Shown here piece after piece: positions 15,702-22,475 of a stretch of DNA of 38,612 bases (position 1 is its first letter; each line of letters opens with the position of its first letter). A program made the translations under genes and the position numbers. The stretch is taken from the NCBI GenBank assembly GCA_903922605.1, contig CAIXUG010000075.1, positions 1 to 38,612 on the forward strand, given 5' to 3'. This DNA is from an uncultured Verrucomicrobiota bacterium. GTDB lineage: Bacteria; Verrucomicrobiota; Verrucomicrobiia; Limisphaerales; UBA9464. Below the pieces are notes generated by a model. The model was given only the letters and a program-made list of their open reading frames with translations. It was not told the origin of the DNA and searched no databases.

Positions 15702-17542
15702 GTGGCTTTCGGCTTCAGCTGCGGGAACAGAATCACATCCCGGATGCTCTCCTGGCCAAGGAGCATCATGCACAGGCGGTCGATGCCGATGCCGATGCCG
15801 CCCGCCGGAGGCATGCCGTGCTCGAGGGCCACGATGAAGTCTTCGTCGAGCTTCTGCTGCTCGCCGCCGGCTTGGTGCTCGAGCGTCTCGCGTTGGGCGA
15901 TGGGATCATTCTGCTCGGTGTAGCCGGGCGAAATCTCCTGCCCATTGATGCAGCACTCGAAGACCTCGACCGTCGTCGGATCGTCCGGCGAAAGCTTGGC
16001 GAGTGGCACCAGTTCCTTCGGCAGATGCGTGACGAAGGTCGGCTGGATGAGCGTCGGCTCCACGAGCTTGCCGAACACCGCACCGGTGACCTCGAAATCC
16101 TCGTAGCCCGTCGCGGCGATATCGCCTGCGAGCTTCAGCTCATCGACCGCCCGGCGATGGCGCTCCTCGGGCGTGATGTCAAACCAGTCGGCCCCGGCCT
16201 TCTCGCGCACGAGATCCTTGTAGCGGGCACGACGCCACGGGGTGCCGAGGTCGATCACTTTTACCTCTGACAGCATGCGTAACGCTTCCCGAACAGGGCC
16301 GAGCTCAGAGCGGAGTTGGGAGATCACTTGATTCCACGGACTGATGTCCCTTCCAACGCCAGGCACCACAGCACCCTGCTCAACTTCGTCACGCGCAAAG
16401 GCATTATCGACTAAGTTGTACCGAACAATTTCTGCTGCTTTTGCGGCAATCTCATTTGATGGCTGCTGCCCAAGTCTTGCTAGCAATGCAGTTAATTCTT
16501 CACGCGCAGCATCGAGAGACTTTTTAAGGTTTGCTTGAAATGACGTGGGCTTCCCTGACTCAAATCCCTTCAGGACTGTTTCGTGAGTAGTAGATTCCAC
16601 CTGATTCAGCGCACGTTTGATCGCGGCTTCCGTTTCGGCACGCCTTTCGTGTAGAATCACTAAAGTCCCGAGCACGTTCTGCGCGACCCGCTTCACCAGG
16701 TTCTCGACCGTCTCCATCATCGTCGCGTAGTCGCCGAAGGCCTCGTACGCCTCGAGCATCGTGAACTCCGGGTTGTGCTTCCGCGACAGGCCCTCGTTGC
16801 GGAAGTTGCGGCCGATCTCGAAGACCTTGTCCACACCGCCCACCAGCAGCCGCTTGAGGTACAGCTCCAACGCGATGCGCAGGTAAAATTCGCACCCGAG
16901 CGAGTTGTGGAAGGTCTTGAAGGGCTGCGCCGCCGCGCCGCCCGGAATGGCCTGCATCATCGGCGTCTCCACCTCCACGTAGCCCCGCTCGTGGAAGAAC
17001 GCGCGGATCTCCTTGATGATCTGCGAGCGCTTCAGAAACGTCTGCTTCACCGCGTCATTGGCGATGAGGTCGAGGTAGCGCTGGCGGTAGCGCACCTCGG
17101 TGTCGGCGAGGCCGTCCCACTTGTCGGGCGGCGGCCGCAGCGCCTTGGCGAGCACGGTAAAGGACTCGGCCTTCACGCTGATCTCGCCGGCGCGCGTGCG
17201 GAACATTGTGCCCTTCACGCCGAGGAAATCCGCCAAATCAAGATGCTTGAAGATCTCGAACTGCTCGTCGCCGAGCGCCTGCTTCTGCGCGTACACTTGG
17301 ATGCGCCCGCTCACGTCCTTGAGGTCGATGAACTGGCTCTTGCCCATGTCGCGGTGCGCGGAGATGCGTCCCGCGATGGCCACCGGCTGGAGCTCGGCGA
17401 ACGCGCCCTGCTCGAATTTCGCGCGCGCCTCCCCACACCCGACATCGGGCGTGAACTTGTTCATGAAGGGGTTGATGCCCTTCGCTGCGAGGGCGGCGAG
17501 CTTCGTGCGGCGCTGTTCGATCAGTGAATTCGTGTCTTCCAT
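15698..17542 (-). CDS. lysS: Lysyl-tRNA synthetase, class II, with a large in-frame insertion
   Basis: A cytosolic enzyme that charges tRNA-Lys. ATG 17542 (MEDTNS) is chosen over the longer frame to 17596 because family proteins begin with this basic helix. The OB-fold anticodon domain covers about residues 53-140. Catalytic motif 2 is FRNEGLSRKHNPEFTMLE (247-264) and motif 3 is GIGIGIDRL (582-590), with FPQLKP near the end. Length is 614 against about 500 in typical bacterial LysS. The excess is one block, about residues 294-428 (16259-16663), between motif 2 and PWRRARYKDLV. It is helical, less GC-rich, and unlike anything in the family that I know. All catalytic motifs are intact, so the enzyme is probably active. 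Confidence 0.93.
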   Translation of the reverse strand: MEDTNSLIEQRRTKLAALAAKGINPFMNKFTPDVGCGEARAKFEQGAFAELQPVAIAGRISAHRDMGKSQFIDLKDVSGRIQVYAQKQALGDEQFEIFKHLDLADFLGVKGTMFRTRAGEISVKAESFTVLAKALRPPPDKWDGLADTEVRYRQRYLDLIANDAVKQTFLKRSQIIKEIRAFFHERGYVEVETPMMQAIPGGAAAQPFKTFHNSLGCEFYLRIALELYLKRLLVGGVDKVFEIGRNFRNEGLSRKHNPEFTMLEAYEAFGDYATMMETVENLVKRVAQNVLGTLVILHERRAETEAAIKRALNQVESTTHETVLKGFESGKPTSFQANLKKSLDAAREELTALLARLGQQPSNEIAAKAAEIVRYNLVDNAFARDEVEQGAVVPGVGRDISPWNQVISQLRSELGPVREALRMLSEVKVIDLGTPWRRARYKDLVREKAGADWFDITPEERHRRAVDELKLAGDIAATGYEDFEVTGAVFGKLVEPTLIQPTFVTHLPKELVPLAKLSPDDPTTVEVFECCINGQEISPGYTEQNDPIAQRETLEHQAGGEQQKLDEDFIVALEHGMPPAGGIGIGIDRLCMMLLGQESIRDVILFPQLKPKAT

Positions 17543-17624
17543 GTGCGTGCTGGCGTATCCGGCCGGGCTCCCGACGCGGGACGCGCAGTGAAGCACAGTC
17601 AGCGGAACTACCGCAAGGCAGGGG

Positions 17625-17648
17625 ACGATTTACGATTTACGAATTACG
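17625..17648. repeat. Short heptad array upstream of lysS
   Basis: Three units ACGATTT, ACGATTT and ACGAATT, followed by ACGAGTG. The unit is the same as in the gpsA-thrB gap and the 25656 array. It lies 80 bp upstream of the lysS start, within the 17543-17883 gap, which also holds the 140-bp repeat. Confidence 0.7.
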
Positions 17649-17698
17649 AGTGGCGGAGCGCTCGCCGCGTCCCCTGTTGCACTTCGCGCTGCGAGGAC

Positions 17699-17838
17699 GC
17701 GATAGCGTCTTGGACTGCGCCAGTCCTCTGGCGCTTTCGACCGTCGGATGGATCGACGATAGGTTGAAGTATGACTGCCTCTGAACGGTTGCCCCGACCA
17801 AAGCGGTAGAGGACTACCGCACTCCAAGACGCTACCGC
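17699..17838. mobile_element. 140-bp inverted-repeat element, copy A (MITE-like)
   Basis: The ends are 21-bp inverted repeats with two mismatches (17699-17719 and 17818-17838; core GCGTCTTGGA/TCCAAGACGC). Each end is also the outer part of a hairpin: GCGCCAG-TCCT-CTGGCGC at 17717-17734 and GCGGTAG-AGGA-CTACCGC at 17803-17820. A second copy of identical length lies at 38287-38426. There is no coding capacity. Flanks do not show an obvious target duplication. It may be a non-autonomous element or a large REP doublet; the window contains no matching transposase. Confidence 0.85.
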
Positions 17839-17871
17839 GCCACCCCACGCCGCCTGACTGATCCCTGTCTT

Positions 17872-17892
17872 ACTCTTTACTGCTCACTGCTT
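17872..17892. repeat. Heptad array overlapping the methyltransferase stop codon
   Basis: Units ACTCTTT, ACTGCTC and ACTGCTT run across the 3' end of the methyltransferase gene. Its TGA stop (17884-17886 on the minus strand) and last codons lie inside the array. Confidence 0.65.
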
Positions 17893-18951
17893 CCCTCCGA
17901 CCAGCGCTCCACAATGCACCAGCGTCGGCACGATCGCCCCGTCTGCCACGAGCCCCGCCTCGCGCAGCCACCCGCGGTATTCCGCCGCGCTGTAGGCCCG
18001 GCCCTCCGTGAGTGAGAACAGTGCCGCTGAATACAGCGCGATCGGCAACGGCCCGCCGAGATCGTCATGGAGAAACACATCGTGAATGACCAGCCGCCCG
18101 CCCGGCGTCAACGCGGCCGTGGCGCGCGCCACCAGCGTGCGGCACCCGGCCACTTCCCAGTCATGCAGGATGTTCGACAGCAGCACCACGTCGGCCGACG
18201 GCAGCGGGGCGGTGAACATGTCGCCCGGCGTGAGCGTGAGCCGGTCCGTCACGCCGGCGGCCGCGGCGAATTCGGCCGCGACCTTCAGCACCTCCGGACG
18301 GTCGAGCACCGTGGCGCGCAGACCCGGATTCGCCCGCAGCAGCGCGATCGCGTAGAGCCCCGTGCCGCCGCCCAAGTCGAGCAGGTGCTTCGCCCCCGGC
18401 AGTGGCAGGTTCCGCGCAAGCAGCGGCGCGACATTCTTCGCGCGACCCGCCAGCGCCAGCGTCAGCGAACGCGCACTTGCCTCCTTCTCCATCGCCGACT
18501 CGACGCCCTCGCGGAAGATGAACGCCGCTCCCACGTCCGGCTTTTCCGCGCCCGCCGGACGGCTGCTGCGCAGGCGCTCGGCCATCGCCACGACCCCGGG
18601 CGACTGTGCCGCGAGCCCGCCGTAATCGCCCACGTAGAAGGCCCCGCCCGGCACCAGATGCTCCCGCGCCAGCTCCGTGAGCGTGAGCCGGCCCGCCTCA
18701 TCCAGAGCCAGCGTCCCCATCGCCCGGAGCGCCGTGAACAGCACATTCGCCGCCCGATCGCTCAACTCCAGCTCATCCCGCAAATCACCAAAAGTGCGCG
18801 GCCCGTCCGCCAGGCGCGCAAAGACATTGAAATGCGCCACCGCCGACACGAGCAGATCGGTCGCGTGCCCGCTCCGGAACAATTCGAACAACGGCGTGGG
18901 ATCGGTGACGGGAGAGGCGGTGTGGTTCACGGACGTAAGCTGCCACAGCAT
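17884..18951 (-). CDS. SAM-dependent O-methyltransferase (family 2, COMT-like)
   Basis: A 355-residue cytosolic methyltransferase. An N-terminal winged-helix dimerisation domain covers about residues 20-110 (LFELFRSGHATDLLVSAVAHFNVF, split; then AANVLFTALRAMGTL). The C-terminal Rossmann domain has the SAM loop LLDLGGGTGLYA (190-201), an acidic LDRPEV strand end, the PGDMF segment, and the family signature SNILHDWEVAGC with the likely catalytic histidine, then LTPGGRLVIHD. ATG 18951 is preferred over a TTG at 18960; GGAG lies just before it. Relatives methylate hydroxyl groups of small aromatic or polyketide-like molecules. The substrate is unknown and no biosynthetic cluster is nearby. Confidence 0.83.
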   Translation of the reverse strand: MLWQLTSVNHTASPVTDPTPLFELFRSGHATDLLVSAVAHFNVFARLADGPRTFGDLRDELELSDRAANVLFTALRAMGTLALDEAGRLTLTELAREHLVPGGAFYVGDYGGLAAQSPGVVAMAERLRSSRPAGAEKPDVGAAFIFREGVESAMEKEASARSLTLALAGRAKNVAPLLARNLPLPGAKHLLDLGGGTGLYAIALLRANPGLRATVLDRPEVLKVAAEFAAAAGVTDRLTLTPGDMFTAPLPSADVVLLSNILHDWEVAGCRTLVARATAALTPGGRLVIHDVFLHDDLGGPLPIALYSAALFSLTEGRAYSAAEYRGWLREAGLVADGAIVPTLVHCGALVGGKQ

Positions 18952-18997
18952 CAGCTCCAATGAAAACCCCGAACAAGCAGGGGCGAAGACGGATTCT

Positions 18998-19215
18998 CAA
19001 TTTGGAAAACAGGAACACAGGAAACAGAAAAGGGACCGGAGGAAAGAAGCAGGTTGAAAAACATCTCCGGTACTCGGTCAGGTTGCGGGACCATCGGGAT
19101 ACCCGCCCCGGATGGCCAAGTCGGGGAGAAACATCCTCGGCGAGGAAAGCCAAGCGCAGGGCTGCCAAAGCTCCGGTCCTTTTCTGCCGTTTCCTGTTTT
19201 CCTGCTTTCCAAATT
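18998..19215. repeat. Long imperfect inverted repeat built of 8-bp units
   Basis: The left arm (18998-19039) has GGAA spaced every 8 bp (GGAAAACA, GGAACACA, GGAAACAG) and ends GGGACCGGA. The right arm (19172-19215) is its approximate reverse complement, from CTCCGGTCC through GTTTCCTG to TTTCCAAATT. About 130 bp separate them. It fills the 298-bp gap between methyltransferase and rpiB. No gene is seen inside. Confidence 0.75.
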
Positions 19216-19258
19216 AATCTCTTTCCCCTCATCCCGACCGGATAAACCCCGTCACCGC

Positions 19259-19705
19259 TCACTGCGCCGGCGAGCCGAGCGCGGCGAACTTCGCCAGCCG
19301 CGCAATGTGTCGCCCGCCCTCGAAGGGCGTCTCCAGCCACGCGCGCACGATCCCGTCAATGTCCGCCTCGGGCACGAGCCGGCCACCGAGGGAGAGCACG
19401 TTGCCGTCGTTGTGCCGGCGATTGAGCTGCGCGGCCTCGACCGTCCAGCACAGGCCGCAGCGCACCCCGCGGATCTTGTTCGCGGCCATCGCCTCGCCAT
19501 TGCCGGAGCCGCCGAAGACGATCCCCCGCTCGCACTCGCCGCGCGCCACCGCCATGGCCGCCGGCACCACGAAATCCGGATAGTCGCACGGCACCTCCGA
19601 GAAGGTGCCGAAATCCACCGGCTCATGGCCGAGGGTCACCAGCAGCGCCTTCACGCGCTCTTTGAAAACGAATCCGGCATGATCGGTGCCCAAGGCGATC
19701 TTCAT
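19259..19705 (-). CDS. rpiB: Ribose-5-phosphate isomerase B (mycobacterial active-site type)
   Basis: A cytosolic pentose phosphate enzyme interconverting ribose-5-phosphate and ribulose-5-phosphate. The start ATG 19705 (MKIALGTDHAGF) is fixed by the family's N-terminus; the frame upstream runs into repeats. Key segments are TDHAG (7-11), SEVPCDYPDF (36-45), GGSGNGEAMAANKIRGVRC (65-83) and RRHNDGNVLSLGGR (96-109). The classic catalytic cysteine of the E. coli enzyme (CGTG) is replaced by glycine, and E71 in SGNGE stands where Mycobacterium tuberculosis RpiB has its catalytic glutamate. Length is 148. Allose-6-phosphate or galactose-6-phosphate isomerase activity is possible but less likely. 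Confidence 0.88.
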   Translation of the reverse strand: MKIALGTDHAGFVFKERVKALLVTLGHEPVDFGTFSEVPCDYPDFVVPAAMAVARGECERGIVFGGSGNGEAMAANKIRGVRCGLCWTVEAAQLNRRHNDGNVLSLGGRLVPEADIDGIVRAWLETPFEGGRHIARLAKFAALGSPAQ

Positions 19706-19724
19706 TGGCCCCAACCATGGGGAA

Positions 19725-19759
19725 GGGAAAAGGAAAAAGGAAAAAGGAAAAAGGCCCGG
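19725..19759. repeat. GGAAAAA heptad array upstream of rpiB
   Basis: Units GGGAAAA, three exact GGAAAAA and GGCCCGG lie in register, 20-55 bp upstream of the rpiB start on the coding strand's 5' side. On the transcribed strand they read as CCTTTTT tracts in the presumed leader. Confidence 0.8.
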
Positions 19760-19789
19760 ACGAAAACCGTCCCCGAACGAAATTATTTT

Positions 19790-19875
19790 TAACCGCTGAT
19801 CTGCACTGATCCACACTGATCAAAATGATGACCGAAACCGGCTTATCAGTGCAGATGAGTGTCGATCAGCGGTTT
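19790..19875. repeat. Inverted repeat of 10-bp units (CTGATCNNCA)
   Basis: The left arm (19791-19820) has CTGAT spaced every 10 bp. The right arm (19846-19875) is its reverse complement over about 30 bp with roughly five mismatches; both outer ends share AACCGCTGATC. The centre holds about 25 bp. It could form a long hairpin. It lies between rpiB and the first DUF1579 gene; otherwise the 19706-20027 gap holds only repeats. Confidence 0.8.
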
Positions 19876-19925
19876 TATTGTTCGCCTCCCCCTTCAAAAT
19901 TCATCCTTCATAATTAAAACAGAAA

Positions 19926-19993
19926 ACCAAGGAACGAAGCCCCACCCGAAGACGCTCCAATTCACGTCTCCGGGCAGCTCCATCCCTTGGTTA
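19926..19993. repeat. Decayed copy of the AACCAAGGAACGAAG inverted repeat
   Basis: The left arm AACCAAGGAACGAAGCCCC is nearly identical to the left arm at 21091. The right arm retains only CCTTGGTT (about 19986-19993). It lies just downstream of the first DUF1579 gene, whereas the intact copy at 21091-21163 lies just downstream of the second. Confidence 0.55.
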
Positions 19994-20027
19994 ATCAGTC
20001 CCCGTGGGGGCCCACTACCGCTGCCGT

Positions 20028-20738
20028 TCAGGCGCGGGTGTACGTGACCTCAAGGGTCTTCTTACCGTCATGGGACATCTCGAAGACGTGCTTGTCGGCA
20101 CCGAGGATGCGATACACCGACTCCACGTCCTTCTGGCCACCCGACATTGGACAGGTGGCATGGCCTTCCAGCGTGATGACCTTGTTGCCGCTGTCGCCCT
20201 TGCCTTCGCTCGTGAAGATCGAGGTCTGCGTGTCCGCGAGCCAGACCAGGTTGTAGGTCTGCTTCGTGTTGTCGTAGCCCAGCAGGGTCAGCCCCTTGAA
20301 GGGCTTGCCCATCATTTCGCCGGAGAAATCCTCCTGCAGGAAGCGGCCCTGAAGGATCCAGGTCGTCTTCGCTGTGCCCTGGCTGACGTGGGCTTCACCC
20401 GCGCCATCCTTCCAGCATTTCACCTCGGCCTTCCAGTTGCCGATCAACGGTTCGAGGGCCTTGTGGGCCGGCCCCGGCGTGCCGGCGGCCTCCATTTTCT
20501 TCATGGCCTCCTGACACTCGGCGTCCGAATGGCCGGCGGCATCGGCCTTGCCGGCGACCTGCGGCTGGTTCGGCTTCTGATTCTGGAGCTGCTGCTGCTG
20601 CTCGGACAGATTTTGCTTCTGCGGCTGGTTCTGGCCGCCCGCATTCGCCTTCGCGTTCACGTCACCCGGCTGGGAAGACGGCGTGCTGCTGTCTCCGTAG
20701 GGGGTGGACTTGGACTTATTGTCATTGTTTGTCGTCAT
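20028..20738 (-). CDS. DUF1579-family protein, paralogue A
   Basis: A 236-residue protein with no signal peptide. Residues 1-75 are a low-complexity Gln/Asn/Lys-rich arm including LSEQQQQLQNQKPNQPQ. The rest is the DUF1579 beta-barrel-like domain: HKALEPLIGNWKAEVKCW, then TWILQGRFLQEDFSGEMMG, PFKGLTLLGYDNTKQTY, and a closing FEMSHDGKKTLEVTYTR. It is about 85-90% identical to paralogue B over this domain. AAAGGA lies before the ATG. The function is unknown; DUF1579 proteins have a lipocalin-like look, so ligand binding is possible but unproven. A cysteine in CPMSGG is shared by both paralogues. Confidence 0.83.
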   Translation of the reverse strand: MTTNNDNKSKSTPYGDSSTPSSQPGDVNAKANAGGQNQPQKQNLSEQQQQLQNQKPNQPQVAGKADAAGHSDAECQEAMKKMEAAGTPGPAHKALEPLIGNWKAEVKCWKDGAGEAHVSQGTAKTTWILQGRFLQEDFSGEMMGKPFKGLTLLGYDNTKQTYNLVWLADTQTSIFTSEGKGDSGNKVITLEGHATCPMSGGQKDVESVYRILGADKHVFEMSHDGKKTLEVTYTRA

Positions 20739-20885
20739 AATGTGTTTCCTTTCGAAGTGGTTTCGTGTGTGCGCGTTCAGCGCGCGTTACCCAAAATCCC
20801 CCGACGCAAAGACATCGGGATCATGAACAACCTGCCACGCCCACCGTGAACGGCCATGGGGTGAAACCCCACCTTGCGTCCAGTC
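20739..20885 (-). promoter_or_regulatory. Conserved leader of DUF1579 paralogue A
   Basis: Most of this leader matches the leader of paralogue B (21781-21920). Shared elements, read on the minus strand, are a GGGGTTTCACCCC palindrome followed by ATGG, a small hairpin CCGATG/CGTCGG, a GCGCG/CGCGC hairpin and CTTCGAAAG before the start codon. Conservation in both copies suggests promoter and leader structures; no clear -35/-10 pair can be named. Confidence 0.45.
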
Positions 20886-20952
20886 GCCCGCCCCCAATGC
20901 AGTCTTATCACCTGCCCATTGCCATTGGCCCGTGGCGCCCATCAAAAGAAAC

Positions 20953-21085
20953 CATGCTTATCCGGTTTGCTGACAAAGGAGCGCCGAGCACCCGGTCGGC
21001 CCGTTGGAAGCCCCGTGTTTTCAGGCCGAGCAGGGGCTCGGCGCTCCGCGAGCGGCTGCTTTTGTCAACAAACCGGATAAGCATG
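20953..21085. mobile_element. 133-bp long-inverted-repeat element (MITE-like)
   Basis: The ends are near-perfect inverted repeats: left arm 20953-20989 beginning CATGCTTATCCGGTTTG, right arm 21036-21085 ending with its reverse complement. Inside the arms GGAGCGCCGAGC pairs with GCTCGGCGCTCC. The right arm has about 12 extra bases (around GCGAGCGGCTGC). The 46-bp centre has no coding content. It sits between the two DUF1579 genes. Transposition is an inference; no second copy is in the window. Confidence 0.7.
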
Positions 21086-21090
21086 AAAGA

Positions 21091-21163
21091 AACCAAGGAA
21101 CGAAGCCCCATCCGGAAAACCATCCTGTTCGGACGCCTTCCTCGGTTGCTTCGTTCCTTGGTT
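21091..21163. repeat. Inverted repeat AACCAAGGAACGAAGC
   Basis: Perfect 16-bp arms (21091-21106 and 21148-21163) surround a 41-bp centre. It begins six bases after the 133-bp element and ends 14 bp from the 3' end of DUF1579 paralogue B. Related repeats lie at 19926 and 25814. It could act as a terminator-like hairpin, but there is no clean T tract. Confidence 0.75.
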
Positions 21164-21177
21164 GTTTTCTCGCCCGC

Positions 21178-21780
21178 TCAGGCGCGGGTGTAGGAGACCT
21201 CCAGGGTCTTCTTGCCGTCATGGGACATCTCGAAGACGTGCTTGTCGGCCCCGAGGATGCGATACACCGACTTCACGGCCTTCTGGCCGCCGGACATGGG
21301 ACAGGTACACTCGCCTTCCAGCGTGATGACCTTGTTGCCGCTTTCGCCCTTGCCCTCGCTCGTGAACATCGACGTCTGGCTGTCCGCCAGCCACGCCATG
21401 TTGTAGGTCTGCTTCGTGTTGTCGAAGCCCAGCAGGGTCAGCCCCTTGAAGGGCTTGCCCATCATTTCGCCGGAGAAATCCTCCTGCAGGAAGCGGCCCT
21501 GGAGGATCCACATCGTCTTCGCGGTGCCCTGGCTCACGTGGGCTTCACCCGCGCCATCCTTCCAGCACTTCACCTCGGCCTTCCAGCTGCCGATCAACGG
21601 TTCCAGCGCCTTGTGGTGGGGACCCGGCGTGCCAGCGGCCTCCATTTTCTGCTTCATCTCCGCACAGGCGGCGGCGTCCGGCTTGCCGGCGTTCTGCGAT
21701 TGGTTTCCGCCAAGCGCAATCGGCTTGATGGACGGTGCGTTGCTGGCCTTGGTGGCGGTCTTCTCGGTATTCGTCGTCAT
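21178..21780 (-). CDS. DUF1579-family protein, paralogue B
   Basis: A 200-residue paralogue of the gene at 20028. The start at 21780 (MTTNTEKTATK) is chosen by alignment with paralogue A (MTTNNDNK); the frame is open further upstream but that part aligns with the non-coding leader of A. The N-terminal arm is shorter (about 45 residues) and not Gln-rich. The domain is nearly identical: ALEPLIGSWKAEVKCWKDGA, WILQGRFLQEDFSG, GLTLLGFDNTKQTY, CPMSGGQK. The tandem arrangement with conserved leaders indicates duplication of a whole transcription unit. Function unknown, as for paralogue A. Confidence 0.83.
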   Translation of the reverse strand: MTTNTEKTATKASNAPSIKPIALGGNQSQNAGKPDAAACAEMKQKMEAAGTPGPHHKALEPLIGSWKAEVKCWKDGAGEAHVSQGTAKTMWILQGRFLQEDFSGEMMGKPFKGLTLLGFDNTKQTYNMAWLADSQTSMFTSEGKGESGNKVITLEGECTCPMSGGQKAVKSVYRILGADKHVFEMSHDGKKTLEVSYTRA

Positions 21781-21920
21781 ATCGTGATTTCTTTCGAAGT
21801 TATTGTGTGTGAGCGCGCCGAGCGCGTTGTGCCCAAGAACCCCGACGCAAACACATCGGGGTCGTCTGTAACTTGGCTCGCTCCCGGAGAATGACCATGG
21901 GGTGAACCCCCCCTTGCGCA
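21781..21920 (-). promoter_or_regulatory. Conserved leader of DUF1579 paralogue B
   Basis: It shares with the leader of paralogue A the GGGGTTCACCCC palindrome, the CCCCGATG/CGTCGGGG hairpin, a GCGC-rich hairpin and CTTCGAAAG ahead of the start codon. It ends where the REP-like doublet begins. Confidence 0.45.
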
Positions 21921-21921
21921 T

Positions 21922-22037
21922 CGTGCTGCCCGCATCGTGCCGGCAGGGGCCACACGTGGCCGACCGCGCGAAAACGCCCGTGGAGGATTGTTCAGCCCCA
22001 GGCTTCGCCGCTGCCAGCGGGACGCTGGCAGCACATT
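21922..22037. repeat. REP-like hairpin doublet, copy 2
   Basis: The left hairpin (21926-21946) has arms CTGCCCGCA/TGCCGGCAG with one mismatch and loop TCG. The right hairpin (22010-22032) has perfect 10-bp arms GCTGCCAGCG/CGCTGGCAGC and loop GGA. AGGCTTCG precedes the right hairpin as in copy 1 (203-316). The middle sequences of the two copies are unrelated. Decay is complementary: the left hairpin is intact in copy 1, the right one in copy 2. Confidence 0.8.
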
Positions 22038-22104
22038 GAGCACATTTCTCAACTAGGCTGATCGTCCATAGAAGTTCCCACCATTCCGGCATGGACTATC
22101 AGTC

Positions 22105-22413
22105 ATGCCGAAACGTGACACCGTCCTCGCCGCCCTCGGGCAAAATGTCCGCCAAAGACGAGAAACGAGGGGACTGACTCAGGAAAAGCTGGCCGAAAAG
22201 TCCGGACTCGATCCCGCCTACATCAGTGGCATTGAGCGTGGCTTGCGTAACCCTGGAATTCGCAACGTCGCTCGGCTCGCTAAAGCGTTGGGTTTCAGGA
22301 CTTCCGAACTGTGCGAAGGGGTGGACGTCAGAACCACTCAAACAACCGGCATACCGCAACGGATGAGGAAGTCTGTCATCAACCCAAAAGCATCCCCAAA
22401 GGATGTCAACTAA
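22105..22413 (+). CDS. XRE-family helix-turn-helix regulator
   Basis: A 102-residue DNA-binding protein. Residues about 10-66 form the HTH_3 fold: LGQNVRQRRETRGLTQEKLAE, then KSGLDPAYISGIERGLRNP and IRNVARLAKALGFRTSEL. The size and position next to an endonuclease gene, convergent with it, resemble controller proteins of restriction systems or antitoxins. Neither role is proven. The last 25 residues are basic and unstructured. Codon use is less GC-biased than in flanking genes, matching the foreign look of 22100-24460. Confidence 0.82.
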   Translation: MPKRDTVLAALGQNVRQRRETRGLTQEKLAEKSGLDPAYISGIERGLRNPGIRNVARLAKALGFRTSELCEGVDVRTTQTTGIPQRMRKSVINPKASPKDVN

Positions 22414-22475
22414 CCGGAGATGGGGGTGAGGAACCTCACTTTCCTCGGCCTTGCCGCGGCACGTAATTCTAACCA

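Noticed and set aside
16254-16663. Intein or group I/II intron in lysS
   Set aside because: The block is open and in frame but has no Cys/Ser at its start, no His-Asn end, no endonuclease motifs, and is too short; no intron structures were recognised.
17699-17838. Integron attC site
   Set aside because: The hairpin layout is superficially similar, but there are no R'/R'' core sites with GTTRRRY and no cassette series or integrase.
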